Below are positions 62,727 through 64,000 of a stretch of 64,000 nucleotides of DNA, piece after piece. A program made the position numbers and the translations under genes. Where the stretch lies: NCBI RefSeq assembly GCF_002943755.1, contig NZ_MQUB01000001.1:2096501-2160500 (forward strand), in the 5' to 3' direction. Origin of the DNA: Aureitalea marina (GTDB taxonomy: Bacteria; Bacteroidota; Bacteroidia; Flavobacteriales; Flavobacteriaceae). Every line of letters starts with the position of its first letter. The stretch's first letter is position 1. Below the pieces are notes generated by a model. It was given only the letters and a program-made list of their open reading frames with translations, searched no databases and was not told the origin of the DNA.

Positions 62727-63974
62727 CTAGCGCTTCTTCGGGTTCTTTGTCCAGATCAGGATCAGAAAAAGGACTATTTGGAGTACGCAGCCAACACCCC
62801 ATAAGGTGAGCAGGTAGCTTTTATTGCGTTGCATCACAACATAGTCGGCGATACCCGCCTTCCAGAACATCCATTCGTCGGCTAGGGAAGAGGCCATATT
62901 CCAATGCCCGGTTTCCAAAACGATCACACCCGATCCCGTTTTAAGGTCGATCCTTGCGGCAGTGTTAATGGCGTTGTTTCCGCTACCATCGTGACCGATG
63001 ATTAAGGAGTTTTGATCGTTTTGACTATACAAATGTGGGCCTAATCCATATACCCCGATATTGTTGATAAAGGCTTCAGCTTGGCTCTGTGAAGCGATGG
63101 TCTCCTTGGAAAGTACTGGGTTGTCCATGAGTTGCACCTGCAAGAACTTGGAAAGATCACCGGTGGTCGTATAGAGCCCGGCTGCAGCAAGTGCTGTAAA
63201 CTGATTCATCTCCCTGGTGGAACCATCATCCTGAAAGACTTGAGCCAATTGGGTCCTTGGTGTAGCGCCAAATGCAAAAGTAGAGTTGAGCATGCCTAAT
63301 GGCTCCAGGACTTCTTCTTTCATATAGGTTTCGAACGATTGACCACTGATCTCTTCGATCAAGAGTTGCAGAATGGTGTAACCAGCACCCGAGTACCTGT
63401 ATTGGGAGCCCGGCTGGTAGCCAACAATGGCGACCCCATCCGAATAATCCGTGTCTGCTGCTCGCGTGAGCGACTCTTCCAGGGTCTGGATTTCTTGACC
63501 GGGAGGAAATCCGCTATAACCCAGCTCATCGATCAGTCCAGCGGAGTGCGAGAGTAACCTCCGAACGGTGACCAAACTATTGTCAAATTCGCTTTTTGGT
63601 AAATGCCACCGGCTTAGATATTGATCGACAGGCTTATCGAGGTCCAACCGTCCATCTTCGACCAACTTCATCACTCCATAAGAGGTCACCCACTTACTGA
63701 TAGAGGCAACAGGAAAGACAGTGTTTTGATCGACGGTCTTGTCTGCAGATTTGAAGAAAGTCTCCACCACTTGACCATCTTCAATCAAAGTCATGGCCAA
63801 ATTACCCACGGATGATTCCTGTACCTTTTCTTGAGCCGCTTCTATAAAACCTTCCGGACTGTCCAGCTTGTTGAGTGGTCTAAGTAAGAAACCATCAATG
63901 AATCCAAAACCGACAAATGCGGTCCAGAGTACTAGAACAAATAGAACGATAGAGATGCGTTTGAGTAACTTCAT
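62727..63974 (-). CDS. Membrane-anchored serine hydrolase (class C beta-lactamase/DD-peptidase fold)
   Basis: This 415-residue protein has an N-terminal signal anchor (RISIVLFVLVLWTAFVGFGF) and a C-terminal membrane helix (TLWGVGCVLQIVLFLILIW). The catalytic SxxK is in FPVASISKWVTSY (about residues 88-95), the second motif is YSG in YRYSGAGYTILQL, and a HDG in IIGHDGSGNNA takes the KTG-like position. Such proteins are usually esterases, D-amino peptidases or peptidoglycan-related enzymes; which one applies here cannot be told. It is intact and full length, and the two membrane segments are unusual for the family. Confidence 0.88.
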   Translation of the reverse strand: MKLLKRISIVLFVLVLWTAFVGFGFIDGFLLRPLNKLDSPEGFIEAAQEKVQESSVGNLAMTLIEDGQVVETFFKSADKTVDQNTVFPVASISKWVTSYGVMKLVEDGRLDLDKPVDQYLSRWHLPKSEFDNSLVTVRRLLSHSAGLIDELGYSGFPPGQEIQTLEESLTRAADTDYSDGVAIVGYQPGSQYRYSGAGYTILQLLIEEISGQSFETYMKEEVLEPLGMLNSTFAFGATPRTQLAQVFQDDGSTREMNQFTALAAAGLYTTTGDLSKFLQVQLMDNPVLSKETIASQSQAEAFINNIGVYGLGPHLYSQNDQNSLIIGHDGSGNNAINTAARIDLKTGSGVIVLETGHWNMASSLADEWMFWKAGIADYVVMQRNKSYLLTLWGVGCVLQIVLFLILIWTKNPKKR

Positions 63975-64000
63975 GAGATAGTTGCGTTTAAGGTTCCACA

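Noticed and set aside
1-64000. Search for tRNA, rRNA, CRISPR array, insertion sequence or phage genes.
   Set aside because: No repeat-spacer array, no transposase or integrase family sequence and no tRNA-like cloverleaf was seen.

Overview
The window is a stretch of chromosome from a member of the Bacteroidota, almost certainly a marine-type Flavobacteriaceae. The case rests on gene content and signals: a type IX secretion / gliding gene set (sprA, remB-like, porP/sprF-like), the alternative complex III respiratory operon, a MaeB-type malic enzyme, tandem TonB proteins, DUF5916 and HmuY-type surface proteins, and promoters of the Bacteroidetes form TAnnTTTG (-7) with TTTG (-33). I see no phage, insertion sequence, CRISPR array, tRNA or rRNA. 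This is core genome, tightly packed, with genes often overlapping or separated by a few bases.

Layout. 1-788: a PorP/SprF-like outer-membrane protein cut by the window edge. 941-4006: an Nfu iron-sulfur carrier and a YyaL-type thioredoxin-domain protein. 4011-11877 (minus): one operon with a MacB-type ATPase, two permeases, two membrane-fusion adaptors, a TolC-type channel and finally tsaB. 12039-17079 (minus): oxidase assembly and structural genes, cyoE - coxC - second coxC - coxD, a terminator, then a new promoter driving a cysteine-less SCO-like protein, SCO1, DUF420 and a small CxxC membrane protein. 17193-18200: a metallo-hydrolase. 18219-22743 (minus): a RemB-like protein, two TonB paralogues, VanZ and gcvH, which follow ruvA - sprA (22767-30625). 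30704-33013: malic enzyme. 33367-35437: three poorly characterised genes (secreted protein, RDD membrane protein, secreted helical protein). 35434-38740 (minus): queG, a cytochrome P450, ruvB. 38861-41053: a DUF5916 outer-membrane protein. 41056-42447: a MATE exporter. 42529-53940 (minus): the alternative complex III operon actABCDEF followed by coxB and coxA. 54177-54557: a SPOR protein. 54607-59053 (minus): rimP - nusA - infB behind a leader with an intrinsic hairpin. 59209-63974: a universal stress protein, a TIG/HmuY lipoprotein, ferritin, an unknown lipoprotein and a serine hydrolase.

How the genes fit together. Electrons from menaquinol pass through ActABCDEF to the aa3-type oxidase made by coxBA and by the distant coxC/coxC/coxD/cyoE/SCO1 cluster, so the two halves of one respiratory chain are encoded about 25 kb apart. 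SprA forms the type IX export channel; the PorP/SprF-like and RemB-like proteins belong to the same surface/gliding programme. rimP-nusA-infB is the usual translation/transcription operon.

Six single-base frameshifts, all explained by one missing base in a short G or C run, break sprA (four), the second coxC and coxD. Restoring one base at each site gives an exact whole number of codons in all three genes, so sequencing or assembly error is the likeliest explanation. No wholly new multi-gene system is evident. The most interesting signals are a terminator-like hairpin in the rimP-nusA-infB leader, a RemB-like protein whose N-terminus looks like a TonB C-terminal domain, and a SCO-like protein without the copper-binding cysteines sitting next to SCO1.
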